From Adiantum capillus-veneris (Eukaryota > Streptophyta > Polypodiopsida > Polypodiales > Pteridaceae): a stretch of 62,000 nt of DNA. Shown one piece after another: positions 49,798 to 61,773 of this stretch. The notes beneath the pieces are model-generated. The model worked only from the letters and a program-made list of their open reading frames with translations. It made no database searches and was not told where the DNA came from. The DNA lies in contig CM043968.1 of NCBI GenBank assembly GCA_014529385.2, positions 8,354,648 through 8,416,647 on the forward strand, given 5' to 3'. The position numbers were made by a program, and so were the translations under genes. Position 1 is the first letter of the stretch; every line of letters starts with the position of its first letter.

Positions 49798-50040
49798 GTG
49801 CAACATAGCATCAATGTGGTTGCAAGCAGTAAACCAATAAGTAAACCACCCTACCACATGAGTTACTCTGAAGATGCTAAGGTGGAACATCAGCTTGATG
49901 ACTATCTTAGCAGAGGGTTTATCCAACCCAGTTCTTCACCATGGGCTTCTCCTATCCTATTAGTGAAGAAGAAAGATGGTAATATGCGCATCTGCATAGA
50001 CTACCGTAGCTTAAATGCGGTTACTGTTACAAACAAATGA
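49798..50040 (+). pseudogene. RT N-terminal remnant of element E
   Basis: Reads [20 protein letters not shown], then [20 protein letters not shown] and NAVTVTNK, the fingers of RT, and stops. The palm with the catalytic FADD/YxDD box is missing. The next recognisable RT sequence is the thumb at about 50095. Confidence 0.82.
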
Positions 50041-50089
50041 ATTATATGCCAAGGAATCTAAGTGTGATTTCCTGAAGGAGAAAATTCAC

Positions 50090-50740
50090 TATCTTTGGGC
50101 ATGTTATTTCAGCTACTGGACTACACATGGATCAATCCAAAGTGGATACCATTCGGCAATGGCCTTCTCCTAAAAATCTGGAAGAGTTACAGATTTTTTT
50201 AAGATTTACAGGTTTTTATCGAAGGTTCATTAAAAACTATGCTAACATTGTTGTTCCCATGACAGACAACTGAAAGGCAAAAGCAAGACCTTCTAGTGGG
50301 GACCCTCTCAGCAACATAGTTTTGATACACTCAAGGATGCATTAGCTACATCACCAATTCTAGCTATTGTAGATCCTTTGAAACCATTCATTTTGGAAAC
50401 GGATGTGAGTGACCGTACTATTGGAGCAGTCCTACTACAAGAAGGGTGGCCAATTGCATTTGAAAGCAAAAAGTTTGATTCAGCACAGTAGAGTTATTCT
50501 ACTTATGAATGTGAACTCTATGCAATAGTGTCTGCCTTGAAAACATGGAGACATTATTTGTATGGCACTCAATTTGAGATTGTGTTTGACCATGAAAGCA
50601 TTAAATGGTTTACACAACAAACCGATTTGAAGGGTCGAAAAATCAGGTGGACTGAAATTCTTCAAGAATATGACGCAAAGCTCCGGTATCATAAAGGACG
50701 ATACAATGTAGTGACTAACGCTTTTAGTCGTATGCTTGAG
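50090..50740 (+). pseudogene. RT thumb and RNase H remnant of element E
   Basis: In shifting frames: GHVISATGLHMDQSKVD, IRQWPSPKNLEEL, FILETDVSDRTIGAVLLQEG, WPIAFESKKFDSAQ, YECELYAIVSALKTWRHYLY, DHESIKWFTQQ and LRYHKGRYNVVTNAFSRM. Confidence 0.8.
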
Positions 50741-50915
50741 ATCGATTCTCTCTTGTTCACGAAACTTCGCAGTGAATTTTTGGATTCTCTAAAGGGAAAA
50801 TTTGAGCAAGATGATGCATATTCCAAAGTGTGGAGCCATGTACAAATGAGAGATCCTTCTCACTCCAATGTTGGTAGTGTCTCATTAACCTCCACACACA
50901 GTTCTCGTCTATTGA

Positions 50916-52200
50916 GTGATGAACTACAGTGATGGAAGAATTTTACCATTGACAATGGGTACCTACTCCATAAGGGGAGAGTTTGTGTACCGATGGACAC
51001 GGACATTCGGCACCCGGGTATTAAAAAAACTTATGCTCTCGTACGACGACAATCTTACTACCAAGTTTACATGGCTTTGTTCAAGATTATGTCTTGCATT
51101 GCCAAAAATGTCAAGTTAACAAAGCAGAGCGCCTGAAAGCAAGAGGACTCTTACATTTGGAGATTCCCAATGAAAAATTAGAAAGTATCTCTATGGATTT
51201 TATTCTGAGTTTACCAATCACTGTACGAGGTCATGATTCAGTATGGATGGGTCGTAGACTGGTTGACTAAACTATGTTAGTTTATTCCAACCAAATCAAC
51301 AATTAAAACTCCAGAATTAGCCAAGTTATTTGTGGACTATGGCTTACGAAGTAACATTGTGAGTAATCGTGATCCCAAGTTTCACAGTTATTTTTGGAGG
51401 GCTGTGTTTAAATGATTGGGTAGAAACTCAACCTCAGTATAGCCGATCATCCAAAAATGGATGGTCAGACTGAACGAGTCAACCAAGTACTAGAGGATAT
51501 ACTACGCACAGACGTTAGCAAGAAACAAACAGACTGGGAATAATATCTACCTCTTCTTGATTTTGCCTATAACAGTGCTAAGCATGTCACGACTGGATTT
51601 AGTCCTTTCCTACTCATGTATGGTTTTACACCTAGGTCACCTGTTACGGTGAGATTAGCAACTGAAAAACGCCAACAGGTTAAGGATTTTCTCCAAGACC
51701 ACATGGATATGCTGAAACTCGCTCATTAGAACATCTGACAAGCGCAGGATCAGTATAAAAAGTACGCTGATGAGAAACCTCGGCAAGTTACCTTTGAGGA
51801 AGGGGAGGAAGTATTTTTACGTGTGCCAGAGCATTCAGAAAGTCTGAAAATTGGGCCAATACCTAAATTATCTCCAGGATATTGTGGGCCTTTCAAGCGA
51901 GTTGGTGATCATGCCTACAAACTATCATTACCTACACATTCTCGTATCCATCCGATATTTCATGTAAGCCGTTTACGTAAGCGATTACGTGGGGATGACA
52001 ATGTCATTGACCAATAGATTTTGGTTGATTTTGTTGAACCTCCTACCCTACCGCATGAACCTAAATGAATTCTTGACTATCATGATTTACGTACGTGTCA
52101 TCATGTATGTCGACGAGCTTTAATCAAGTGGAAAGATCGATCTGAGGAAGCAGCCACTTGGGAAACATTAGTGCTCTTAAGAAGAAGTTTTCCACTTTTG
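50916..52200 (+). pseudogene. Integrase and chromodomain remnant of element E
   Basis: Pieces of the zinc motif (QDYVLHCQKCQVN-like region near 51085), the core with SMDFILSLPITVRGHDS (first Asp), NRDPKFHSYFWRA (second Asp region) and DGQTERVNQVLEDILRT (Glu). C-terminal module KLSPGYCGPFKRVGDHAYKL and HPIFHVSRLRK. A chromodomain-like ALIKWKDRSEEAATWE near 52120. Many stops, for example at 51541 and 52016. Confidence 0.8.
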
Positions 52201-52225
52201 TTTTCCAAGACAAAAACTCTTCCTT

Positions 52226-52238
52226 AAGGGGGGAGTAA
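52226..52238 (+). other. Polypurine tract of element E
   Basis: AAGGGGGGAGTAA immediately before a TGTCAAG LTR start. Confidence 0.8.
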
Positions 52239-52396
52239 TGTCAAGACAAGGGCAAGGCCAAGGAGTCAAGGACTGGGCTAGGGGCTAGGCTAGGCAGTGT
52301 GGACAAGGGGATCTATCTAGGACATGAGCCTAGGAGCCTACCTTTATATTGGGAGGTTGGGAGGAGGATCCTAGGTCTAGTCACCCAAGTTCTTAC
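52239..52396 (+). repeat. 3' LTR fragment of element E
   Basis: Begins TGTCAAGACAAGGGC after the polypurine tract and is cut off at about 52396, where inverted satellite begins. Confidence 0.7.
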
Positions 52397-53507
52397 ATCA
52401 TTGGCCACAGCCAAGCTGTCCACTTGAACTTGGATTCATAGTTTGGTAGATACCATTTGTTAGGCTACTCAAGGGCTCTACTGTGTAAACTTTTTGTCCC
52501 ACCAAGTTTGAATTGTAGAGCTAGTTGCTTTGTTCCTCTCGAGCAACTCCTTCTATAGTCCCAAAGATGGCCCTTGCTATTAAGCTTTTTAGCAACTTTC
52601 CTCCAAAAATGGGTAAGAAGGATGCCTCTAGCGTTGGTGGGCCAAGGTGACCAATGAGATATAGAATCGTGGAAGTACCTTGATAACTCTCCCCATTCCA
52701 TGGATTCTGTTGCTCTGTTGCATTTTTGAGTGAGCTCCTCTATCGTATCCCCAAGTTTTAGGACGGCTCAAGGAGGGGTTGCAAGGCTTTTATATAACTT
52801 CAATGTATAAACTAGATTCTCTCTTATTTATCTCTCTTTTAAATTGTGATGATTAGAAGAAAGAAAAGAGAAAGCGATGATATTTGCTTTGTAAATGGCA
52901 ATGATCTTGAGACAAACTTAGGAATAAACTATTCACCTCCTCATTATAGTGTCAATATTTTGCATCTTTGAGAAGGCCTACTACTACTACTACTTGGTCT
53001 ACTCTCTTCCCATTGTGTGGAAACTTTAGAGATTCCACCAGACGCTGCACTCAAGGCATCACATATACAATAAGCTGATTGAATTTAACTACAAAATCAA
53101 ACAAGTCAATTTGTACATCAGGGATAGGTTTTTGCAATGACCACTCCAACCAGGGTGTGTCGGTAATCCTCTCACAAACCCCTGCATATTCAAAAACAAA
53201 ATGTCTTACTCTGTTCACCCTTGCATAATTTTTTTTACTCCTCACAACCCTCGTCTCTTTCCACTTTCCCCAGACTGCTATTTGAAACTTTACTTTCTTT
53301 TTCCATTTGATCCAAAGGGGGGATCTTATGAATAGATTAAGATTTGAAGAACCTACTAGCAACAGAGTACATGGATTTTAAATCATCCTTACCATAGATT
53401 ACTTCCATAAAGGATGACAAAGAAAAACCTAAAAGCAATAAGGATAAGTCTATAGTTGTTGCTCTTATTTATCAATGTGTGTCTCTGTGTGTGTGAGAGA
53501 GGGATGT

Positions 53508-53564
<57 letters not shown>

Positions 53565-53846
53565 CCTAGTACATTTTGGTTATGGGAAGGGGGGGTAATC
53601 AAAAAGTTGGGGTCATGAAGTAAGGTGCCATGCATGTTGATTGAGATTTAAACACGTGTATAAAATTAGCACACCTTAAATACTTCTTAGTGGTTTATCA
53701 AATGATTTTTTGTTCTTCGTGTTCCAACTATTTCTGAATCATTCTAGTTTGTTTAGTATGCTACTCAAAGAAGTTTTACACATTATATTATTGAGTCAAC
53801 CAAAAAACCTTTAAAGCGCAAGCTTCTCTCCTTAATGTAAAAAGCT
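52397..53846 (-). repeat. Satellite in inverted orientation, long type
   Basis: Reverse complement of a monomer from the GGTGGCCAATGAATAG region back through the LINE-like stretch, the GTA/TAG tract, the long-type segment, the microsatellite (here TG then AG, 53505-53560) and the post-coding half. It ends in a hairpin with direct satellite. A minus-strand open piece at 52465-52701 is part of the LINE-like frame (MEWGELSRYFHDSISHWSPW). Confidence 0.9.
53505..53560 (+). repeat. Compound microsatellite in inverted satellite, (TG)n(AG)n
   Basis: The reverse complement of the CT/CA tract of the direct monomers. Confidence 0.93.
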
Positions 53847-53888
53847 TGTGCTTTAAAGGTTTTTTGGTTGACTCAATAATATGATGTG
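53779..53888. repeat. Large hairpin at the inverted/direct satellite junction
   Basis: A 46-nt left arm (53779-53824) and right arm (53843-53888) match at 44 of 46 positions around an 18-nt loop. The arms are the monomer segment AGCTTG[TC]GCTTTAAAGG... in opposite orientations. Confidence 0.9.
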
Positions 53889-54101
53889 TACAACTATACC
53901 TCGCCATGCACTACTGCTCATCGCTATGCAAGTCATGAGATATTACTACTTCAAACACATTTGGAAGGCAAAAAATTATGAAATCTTTGAGAGCTCCATA
54001 GAAATAGCTAAGTTCTTGTAGATCGTCCAAGATAAAAGGGTACTTCTCCATTGGAAAACAAAGAAACTTTGAAGAGTGGCCTAGGTAGAACCATGGGTGC
54101 C
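53847..54101 (+). repeat. Rearranged direct satellite after the hairpin
   Basis: About 50 bp of the post-coding half, then a jump at about 53897 to the end of the LINE-like stretch (ATGCACTACTGCTCATCGC), and on to the next monomer start. Confidence 0.85.
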
Positions 54102-54784
54102 GCAATGACACTTGCATGGGCTTTTTTATTGTGTTGGGTAGTAACACCTTCAACTGATCTATCTTTGATGCTTTTAAGGAGTCATAGCTCATCACGAGCA
54201 TGGCGAGAATTTGTAATTTTTTGGCTTTATCAATATAACCTACTCTCTATTGTGAATTTGCTATTAAAAAAAAAAGATAAAAGCCTTGCAGTTGAAAATT
54301 ATCATGACTTTTCCTTCTCTTCCTTATTGTCATTGCAATTGTGTAAGTTGATTTATAAGTTGAGGGGAGAAGCTTGTGCTTTAAAGGTTTTTTGTTGGAC
54401 TCAACAATATGATGTGGCATACTCAACAAGATAGAATGATTCACAAACACATGGAACACTAGAAATGAAAAATCGATTGCCTTCTCTTCCTTAAAATTAT
54501 TGCAATTGTGTCCGTTGGTTTATACATTAAGGAGAGAAGATTGTGCTTTAAAGGTTTTTTGGTGGACTCAATAATATGATGTGTACAACTAATTTGAGTA
54601 GCATACTAAACAAACTGGAATGATTCACAAAAAGTTGCAACACCAAGAACAAAAAATCATTTGATACTCCACTAAGAAGTACTTAAGGTGTGCTAATTGG
54701 ATACACGTGTTTAGATCTCAATCAACATGCATGGCACCTTACTTCATGACCCCAACTTTCTAATAGCCCCCCCAATGCTGTAGG

Positions 54785-54788
<4 letters not shown>

Positions 54789-54853
<65 letters not shown>
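54789..54853 (+). repeat. Compound microsatellite (CT)n(CA)n
   Basis: Clean CT then CA repeats, about 65 bp. Confidence 0.96.
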
Positions 54854-54855
<2 letters not shown>

Positions 54856-55668
54856 ACAAATAAGAGCAACAACTATAGCCTTATCTTTATTTCTTTTAGG
54901 TTTTCCTTTGTCATCCTTGGTGGAAGTAGTCTATGGTAGCGATGATTTGCAATCCATGTACTCTTTTGCAAGTAGGTTCTTCAAATTTTGTGGAAGGGGG
55001 TTATTTGGGGGGGTATCATAAGATCCCACCTTTGGATCAGATGGAAAAAGAAAGTAAAGTTCTAAATAGCAGTCTAGGAAAAAGTGGCAAGAGACGAGGG
55101 TTGTGAAGAGTAAACGAAGTTATGCAAGGGTGAATAGAATAAGACATTTTGTTTTTGAATATGCAGGAATAATTAATTCCTAATTTTGTCTCATGATCAT
55201 TGCCATTTACAAAGCAAATATCATCTCTTTCTCTTTTCTTCATTCTAATCATCACAATTTTAAAAGAGAGATAAATAAGAGAGAATCTAGTTTATATAAT
55301 GAGGATAAAAGTCTTGCAACCCCTCATTGGGCCGTCCTAAAACTTGGGGATACGATAGAGGAGCTCACTCAGAAATACAATAGAGCAACAGAATGGGAAG
55401 AGTTATCAAGGTAAGTCCACAATTTTATATCTCATTGGTCACCTTGGCCCTCCAAAGCTAGAGGCATCCTTCTTACCCATTTTTTGAGGGAATTTGCTAA
55501 AAAGCTTAATAGCAAGGCCTAACTTTGGGACTACAGCAAGAGCTGTTGGAGAGGAATAAAGCAACTAGTTCTACAGTTCAACCTCGGTGGGACAAAAAGT
55601 TTACATAGTAGAGCCCTTGAGTAGCCTAACAAATGGTATCTACCAAACTATGAATCCAAGTGCAAGTG

Positions 55669-55982
55669 AATACATTTTCTAAAATTGCAAACTAAGGATG
55701 TATACCTCGCCCCTTATGGCCTCAAAGGATTGGTTCTTCCCGCTTAACAAGTAGTTGAGCTTAAACTGACCGGGCTCAAGATGGGAGACATTCATGAAGA
55801 ATATATTCATTGGCGGTGGCCAATGAATACATTTTCTAAAATTGCAAACTAAGGATTTATACCTCGCCCCTTATGGCCTCAAAGGATTGGTTCTTCCCGC
55901 TTAACAAGTAGTTGAGCTTAAACTGACCGGGCTCAAGATGGGAGACATTCATGAAGAATATATGGAATCCTCAATGGCCACA
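55669..55982 (+). repeat. 157-bp local tandem duplication
   Basis: The block AATACATTTTCTAAAATTGC through GAAGAATATA occurs at 55669-55805 and again at 55826-55963, differing at one base near 55856 (GGATTTATAC for GGATGTATAC). The 20-nt spacer is the normal upstream monomer sequence. Confidence 0.9.
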
Positions 55983-57135
55983 TGGGATGAAAGCTTTCTT
56001 ACGGAAGGTACTTTGGGGAGCCATGTCGATTGGAGTGAAGTACTTGCCATGGAAATTGGTATAGATAGATGCTCGCAATACACAACGACTTGTGAAGAGC
56101 TCCCTCACCTTTTCAAGGAGAGACTGACGATATGTGGCCTTGTAGGAAAGATCTGAAAATGGGTCCAAAGAACCTGGAAAATAGGATTCTTCAAGGACAA
56201 TCTGTTCATGGGAGCGAGGAGTTCAAGAGCCATGCGTTGCTCATCGCTATGCAAGTCAGGAGATATTACTACTTCAAACACATTTGGAACGCAAGAAATT
56301 GGGGAATGTTTGAGAGCTCCGTAGAAATAGCTAAGTTCTGGTAGATATTTCAAGATAAAAGGGTACTTCCATTGGAAAACAAAGAAACTCTAAAGGGTGG
56401 CCTAGAACCATGGATGCAACAATGACACCCTTACATGGGATTTTTCATTGTGTGGGGTAGCAACCCCTTCAACTGATGTATGTTTGATCCTTTTAAGGAG
56501 TCATAGCTCATTACGAGCATGGCAAGAATTTGTAATTCTTTGGCTTTATCAATATAACCTACTCACTATTGTGAATTTTGCTATTTAGAAAAAGCGATAA
56601 AAGCCTTGCACTTGTAAATTATCACGACTTTTACTTCTCTTCCTTATTGTCATTGCAATTGTGTAAGTTGATTTATACATTGAGGGGAGAAGCTTGTGCT
56701 TTAAAGGTTTTCTGGTGGACTCAACAATATGATGTGTACAAGTACTACGAGTAGCATACTCAACAAAATAGACTGATTCACAAACAAAAGGAACTTAAAA
56801 ACTAAAAAATCAATTGCCTTCTCTTCATAAAATTATTGCAATTGTGTTTGTTGGTTTATACATTAAGGAGAGAAGCTTGTGCTTTAAAGGTTTTTTGGTG
56901 GACTCATTGATATGATGTGTACAACTACTTTGAGTAGCATACTAAACAAACTCGAATGATTCACAAACAATTGAAACACCAAGAACAAAATATTCTTTGA
57001 TGCTCCACTAAGAAGTATTTAAGGTGTGCTAATTGTATACACGTGTTTAGATGTCAATCAACATGCATGGCACCTTACTTCATGACCCCAACTTTTTGAT
57101 AGCCCCCCTTCCCAAAACCAAAGTGCACTAGGTAA

Positions 57136-57244
<109 letters not shown>

Positions 57245-57985
57245 GACACACACTGAAAAATAAGAGCAACTATAGCCTTATCCTTATTTCTTTTAGGTTT
57301 TTCTTTGTCATCCTTGGTGGAAGTAATCTATGGTAAGGATGATTCGAAATCCATGTGCTCTTTTGCTAGTAGGTTCTTCAAATTTTGTGGAAGGGGGTTA
57401 TTTGGGGAGATTTCATAAGATCGCACCTTTGGATCAAATGGAAAAAGAAAGTAAAGTTTCAAATAATAGTCGGGGGAAAAGTGGCAAGAGACGAGGGTTG
57501 TGAGGAGTAAACGAAGTTATGCAAGGGTGAACAGAGTAAGACATGTTGTTTTTGAATATGCCCCTAGGGATTTGTGACAGGATTACCGACACACCTTGGG
57601 TGGACTGGTCAACGCAAAATCCTATCTAATGCCCAAATTCACTTGTTTGGTATGTAGTTAAATTCAATGAGCTTATTGTATATGTGATGCCTCGAGTGCA
57701 TTGATTGAAGAAATCTATAAAGTTTCCACCTGACGGAACGAGAGTAGACCAAGTAGTATAGTAGTAGTAGTAGTAGTAAGCCTTCTCAAAGATGCTTAAA
57801 ATTGACACTATAATGAGGAGGTGAATAGTCTATTCCTAAGTTTGTCTCATGGTCATTGCCATTTACAAAGCAAATATCATCGTTTCTCTTTTTTTCATTC
57901 TAATCATCACGATGCTAAAAGAGAGATAAATAAGAGAGAATCTAGTTTATCCATTGAAGTTATATAAAAGCCTTGCAACCCCTCA

Positions 57986-58823
57986 TTGGGCTGTCCTAAA
58001 ACTTGGGATATGATAGAGGACCTCACTCAAAAATGCAATAGAGCAACAGAATCCATGGAATGGGGAGAGTTGTCAAGATACTTCCACAATTCTATATCTC
58101 ATTGGTCACCTTGGCCCTCCAAGGCTAGAGGCATCCTTCTTACCCATTTTTGGAGGGAAGTTGCTAAAAAGCTTAATAGCAAGGGCCAACTTTGGGACTA
58201 TAGCAGGAGCTGTTGGAGAGGAATAAAGCAACTAGCTCTACAGTTCAACCTCGGTGCGACAAAAAGTCTACACAGTAGAGCCCTTGAGTAGCCTAACAAA
58301 TGGTATCTACCAAACTATGAATTCAAGTGCAAGTGGACAGCTTGGCGGTGGCCAATGAATAAACATTTTCTAAAATTGCAAACTAAGGATGTATACCTCG
58401 CCCTTATGGCCTCAAAGGATTGGTTCTTCCCGCTTAACAAAATACTTGGGCTTAAACTGACCAGGCTCAAGATGGGGGACATTCATGAAGAATATAAGGA
58501 ACCCTCAATGGCTGCATGATGAAATCTTTCTTATGGAAGGTACTTTGGGGATCCATGACGATTGGAGTGAAGTACTTGCCATAGAAATTGATTTAGATAG
58601 ATGCTCGCAATACAGGACAGCTTGTGAAGAGCTCCCTCACCTTTTCAAGGAGAGTCTGATGATATGTGGAGTTGTAGGAAAGATCTGCAAATGGGTCCAA
58701 AGAACCTGGAAAATAGGATTCTTCAAGAACAATCTCTTCATGAGAGGGAAGGTGTTCAAGAGCCATGCATTGCTCATCGTTATGCTACTTCAAGAAATTG
58801 TGTTTTCATTGAGAGCTCCATAG
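57986..58823 (+). pseudogene. Decayed LINE ORF2 tail in diverged satellite
   Basis: Two open pieces. The first (57986-58291) is the longest uninterrupted reading of the upstream part in the window: WGELSRYFHNSISHWSPWPS, then ILLTHFWREVAKKLNSKG and SRSCWRGIKQLALQFNLG. The second (58485-58823) has CEELPHLFKESLM, with Ser for the final Cys, and WVQRTWKIGFFKNNLFM, then loses the WKARN motif to a deletion near 58785. Confidence 0.5.
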
Positions 58824-58922
58824 AAATAGCTAAGTTCTTGTAGATTGTCCAAGATAAAAGGGTACTTCTCCATTGGAAAACAAAGAAACTTTGAAGGGTG
58901 GCCTAGGTAGAATAGTGGGTGC

Positions 58923-59374
58923 CGCAATGACACACTTGTATGGGCTTTTTAATTGTGTTGGGTAGTAACATCTTCAACTTATCTATCTTTAATCCTTTTA
59001 AGGAGCATGGTGAGAATTTGTAATTTTTTGTAATTTGTAAATTATCACGAGTTTGCCTTCTCTTCCTTATTGTCATTGCAGTTGTGTAAGTTGATTTATA
59101 CATTGAGGGGAGAAGCTTGTGCTTTAAAGCTTTTCTGGTGGACTCAACAATATGATGTGTACAATTACTACGAGTAGCCTACTAAACAAACTAGAATGAT
59201 TCACAAACAATTGAAACACCAAGAATGAAAAATCATTTGATGCTTCACTAAGAACTATTTAAGGTGTGCTACGTGTATACATGTGTTTAGATCTCAATCA
59301 ACATGCATGGAAATTACTTCATCACCTTAACTTTTTGATAGCCCCCCTTCGCAAAAACAAAATGCACCAGGTAA

Positions 59375-59452
<78 letters not shown>

Positions 59453-61195
59453 CTCTCACTCTCTCTGAGACAGACACACACTCACAAATAAGAGTAACAA
59501 CAATACCTATATCTGCAACAATATCCTTATTCCTATCTCTTTTAGGTTTTTCTTTGACATCCTTGGTGGAAGTAATCTATGGTAAGGATGATTTGAATTC
59601 CATATCCTCTTTTGCAAGTAGGTTCTTTAAATTTTGTAGAAGGGGGTTCTTTGGGGAGATTTCATAAGATCCCACCTTTGGATCAAATGAAAAAAGAAAG
59701 TAAAGTCTCTCAGTAGTCTGGGAAAAGTGGCAAGAGACGAGGGTTGTGAGGAGTGAACGAAGTTATGCAAGGGTGAACAGAGCAAGACATTGTGTTTTTT
59801 AACATGCAAGGGTTTGTGAGAGGATTATCGACACACCTTGGATGGAGTGATCAGCATAAAAACCTATCCGTGATGCACAAATTTACCTGTTTGATTTTAT
59901 ATTTAGATTCAATGAACTTATTGTATATGTGATGCCTCGAGAGCAGCATCTGGTGGAATCTCTAAAAATTCCATATAATGGGAAGAGAGTAGACCAAGTA
60001 GTAGAGTAGTAGTAATAGGGCTTTTCAAAGATGCAAAATGTTGACACTATAATGAGGAGGTGAATAGTTTATTCTTAAGTTTGTCTCATGATCATTACCA
60101 TTTACAAAGCAAATATCATCGCTTTCTCTCTTCTTCCTTCAAATCATCACGATTTTAAAAGAGAGATAAATAAGAGAGAATCTAGTTTATATATTGATGA
60201 TAAAAGCCTTGATCCCCTCATTGGGCTATCCTAAAACTTGGGGATACAATAGAGGATCTCACTCAAAAATGCAACAGAGCAATAGAATCCATGGAATGGG
60301 GAGAGTTGTCAAGGTACTTCCACAATTCTATATCTCATTGCTCACGTTGGCCCTCCAAGGCTAGAGGCATCTTTCTTACCCATTTTTGGAGGGACGTTGT
60401 TAAAAAGCTTAACAACAAGGGCCAAAACTTTGGGACTATAGCAGGAGTTGTTGGATAGGAACAAAGCAACTATCTCTATAGTTCAACCTCGGTGGGACAA
60501 AAAGTTTACACAATAGAGCCCTTGAGTAGCCTAACAAATGGTATCTACAAAACTATGAATCCAAGTTCAAGTGGACAGCTTGTTGGCTGTGGTCAATGAA
60601 TATACATTTTCTATAATTGCAAACTAAAGATGTATACCTCGTCCTTATGGCATCAAAGGATTGGTTCTTCCTACTTAACAAACAGTCCGGCTTAAACTGA
60701 CCAGGCTCAAGATGGGAGACAGTCATGAAGAATATATGGAACCCTCAATGGCCGCATGGGATGGAAGTTTTCTTATGGAAGATACTTTGGGGAGCCATGT
60801 CGACTAGAGTGTATTACTTGCCATGGAAATTGGTGTAGATACTTGGTCGCAATACAGAACGGCTTGCAAAGACCTCCCTCACCTTTTCAAGGAGTGTCTA
60901 ATGATATGTGGACCTGCAGGAAAGATCTGCAAATTGGGTCCAAAGAACCTAGAAAATAGAATTCTTCAAGAACAATCTCTTCATGGGAGGGAAGGTGTTC
61001 AAGATCCATGCACTACTCATCACTATGGAAGTCATGAGATATTACTACTTCAACCACATTTGGAAGGCAAGAAATTGTGGAATCTTTCAGACCTCCATAG
61101 AAATAGCTAAGTTCTCGTAGATAGTCCAAGATAAAAAGGTACTTCTCCATTGGAAAACAAAGAAACTCTGAAGGGTGGCCTAGAACCATGGGTGC
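58923..61195 (+). repeat. Diverged satellite monomer, long type (2273 bp)
   Basis: Microsatellite at 59376-59451. LINE-like stretch at about 60090-61125, with CKDLPHLFKECLMICGP readable at 60870-60920. The early post-coding part (about 59000-59040) has a small deletion. Confidence 0.92.
59376..59451 (+). repeat. Compound microsatellite (CT)n(CA)n
   Basis: CT run with one TTT interruption near its start, then CA repeats, followed by a short second CT/CA patch to about 59482. Confidence 0.95.
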
Positions 61196-61729
61196 CGCAA
61201 TGACACACTTGCATGGGCTTTTTCATTGTGAGGGGTAGCAACACCTTCAACTGATGTATCTTTGTTCCTTTTAAAGAGTCATAGCTCATCACAAGCATGG
61301 TGATAATTAGTAATTTTTTGGCTTTATCAATATAACCTCCTCACTATTGTGACTTTTGGTATTATAAAAAACAGATAAAAGCCTTGCACTTGCAAATTAT
61401 GATGACTTTGCCTTCTTTTCCTTATTGGCATTGCAATTGTGTAAGTTGATTTACACATTAAAGGGAGAAGCTTCTGCTTTAAAGGTTTTTTGGTGGACTC
61501 AACAATATGATGTGTACAAGTACTACGAGTAGCATACTAAACAAACTGGAACGATTCACAAAGAGTTGGAAAACCAAAAAGGAAAAATCATTTGATGCTC
61601 CACTAAGAAGTATTTAAGGTGCGCTAATTGTATACACATGTTTAGATCTCAATTAACATGCATGGCACCTTACTTCATCACCTTAACTTTTTGATAGTCC
61701 CCCCATTTCCAGAAATATAATGCACTAGG

Positions 61730-61773
<44 letters not shown>

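Larger units (their letters stand above)
47277..52396 (+). mobile_element. Decayed Ty3/gypsy chromovirus E
   Basis: Plus-strand order gag, protease, RT (mostly deleted), RNase H, integrase, chromodomain, polypurine tract, then the first ~158 bp of a 3' LTR. No complete LTR pair. Stops and frameshifts run throughout, so it is older than copies A and B. It lies between direct satellite on the left and inverted satellite on the right. Confidence 0.82.
54102..56417 (+). repeat. Diverged satellite monomer, long type, with internal duplication
   Basis: Microsatellite at 54789-54853. LINE-like stretch from about 55187 to 56344, with HIWNARNWGMFES and EELPHLFKE readable. It contains the 157-bp tandem duplication at 55669-55982. 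It lacks part of the region before GTCTCATGATCATTGCC. Confidence 0.9.

Noticed and set aside
47870-52200. Element E as an endogenous pararetrovirus (caulimovirid)
   Set aside because: It has integrase, a chromodomain, a polypurine tract and an LTR start in Ty3/gypsy order, and no movement-protein motif.
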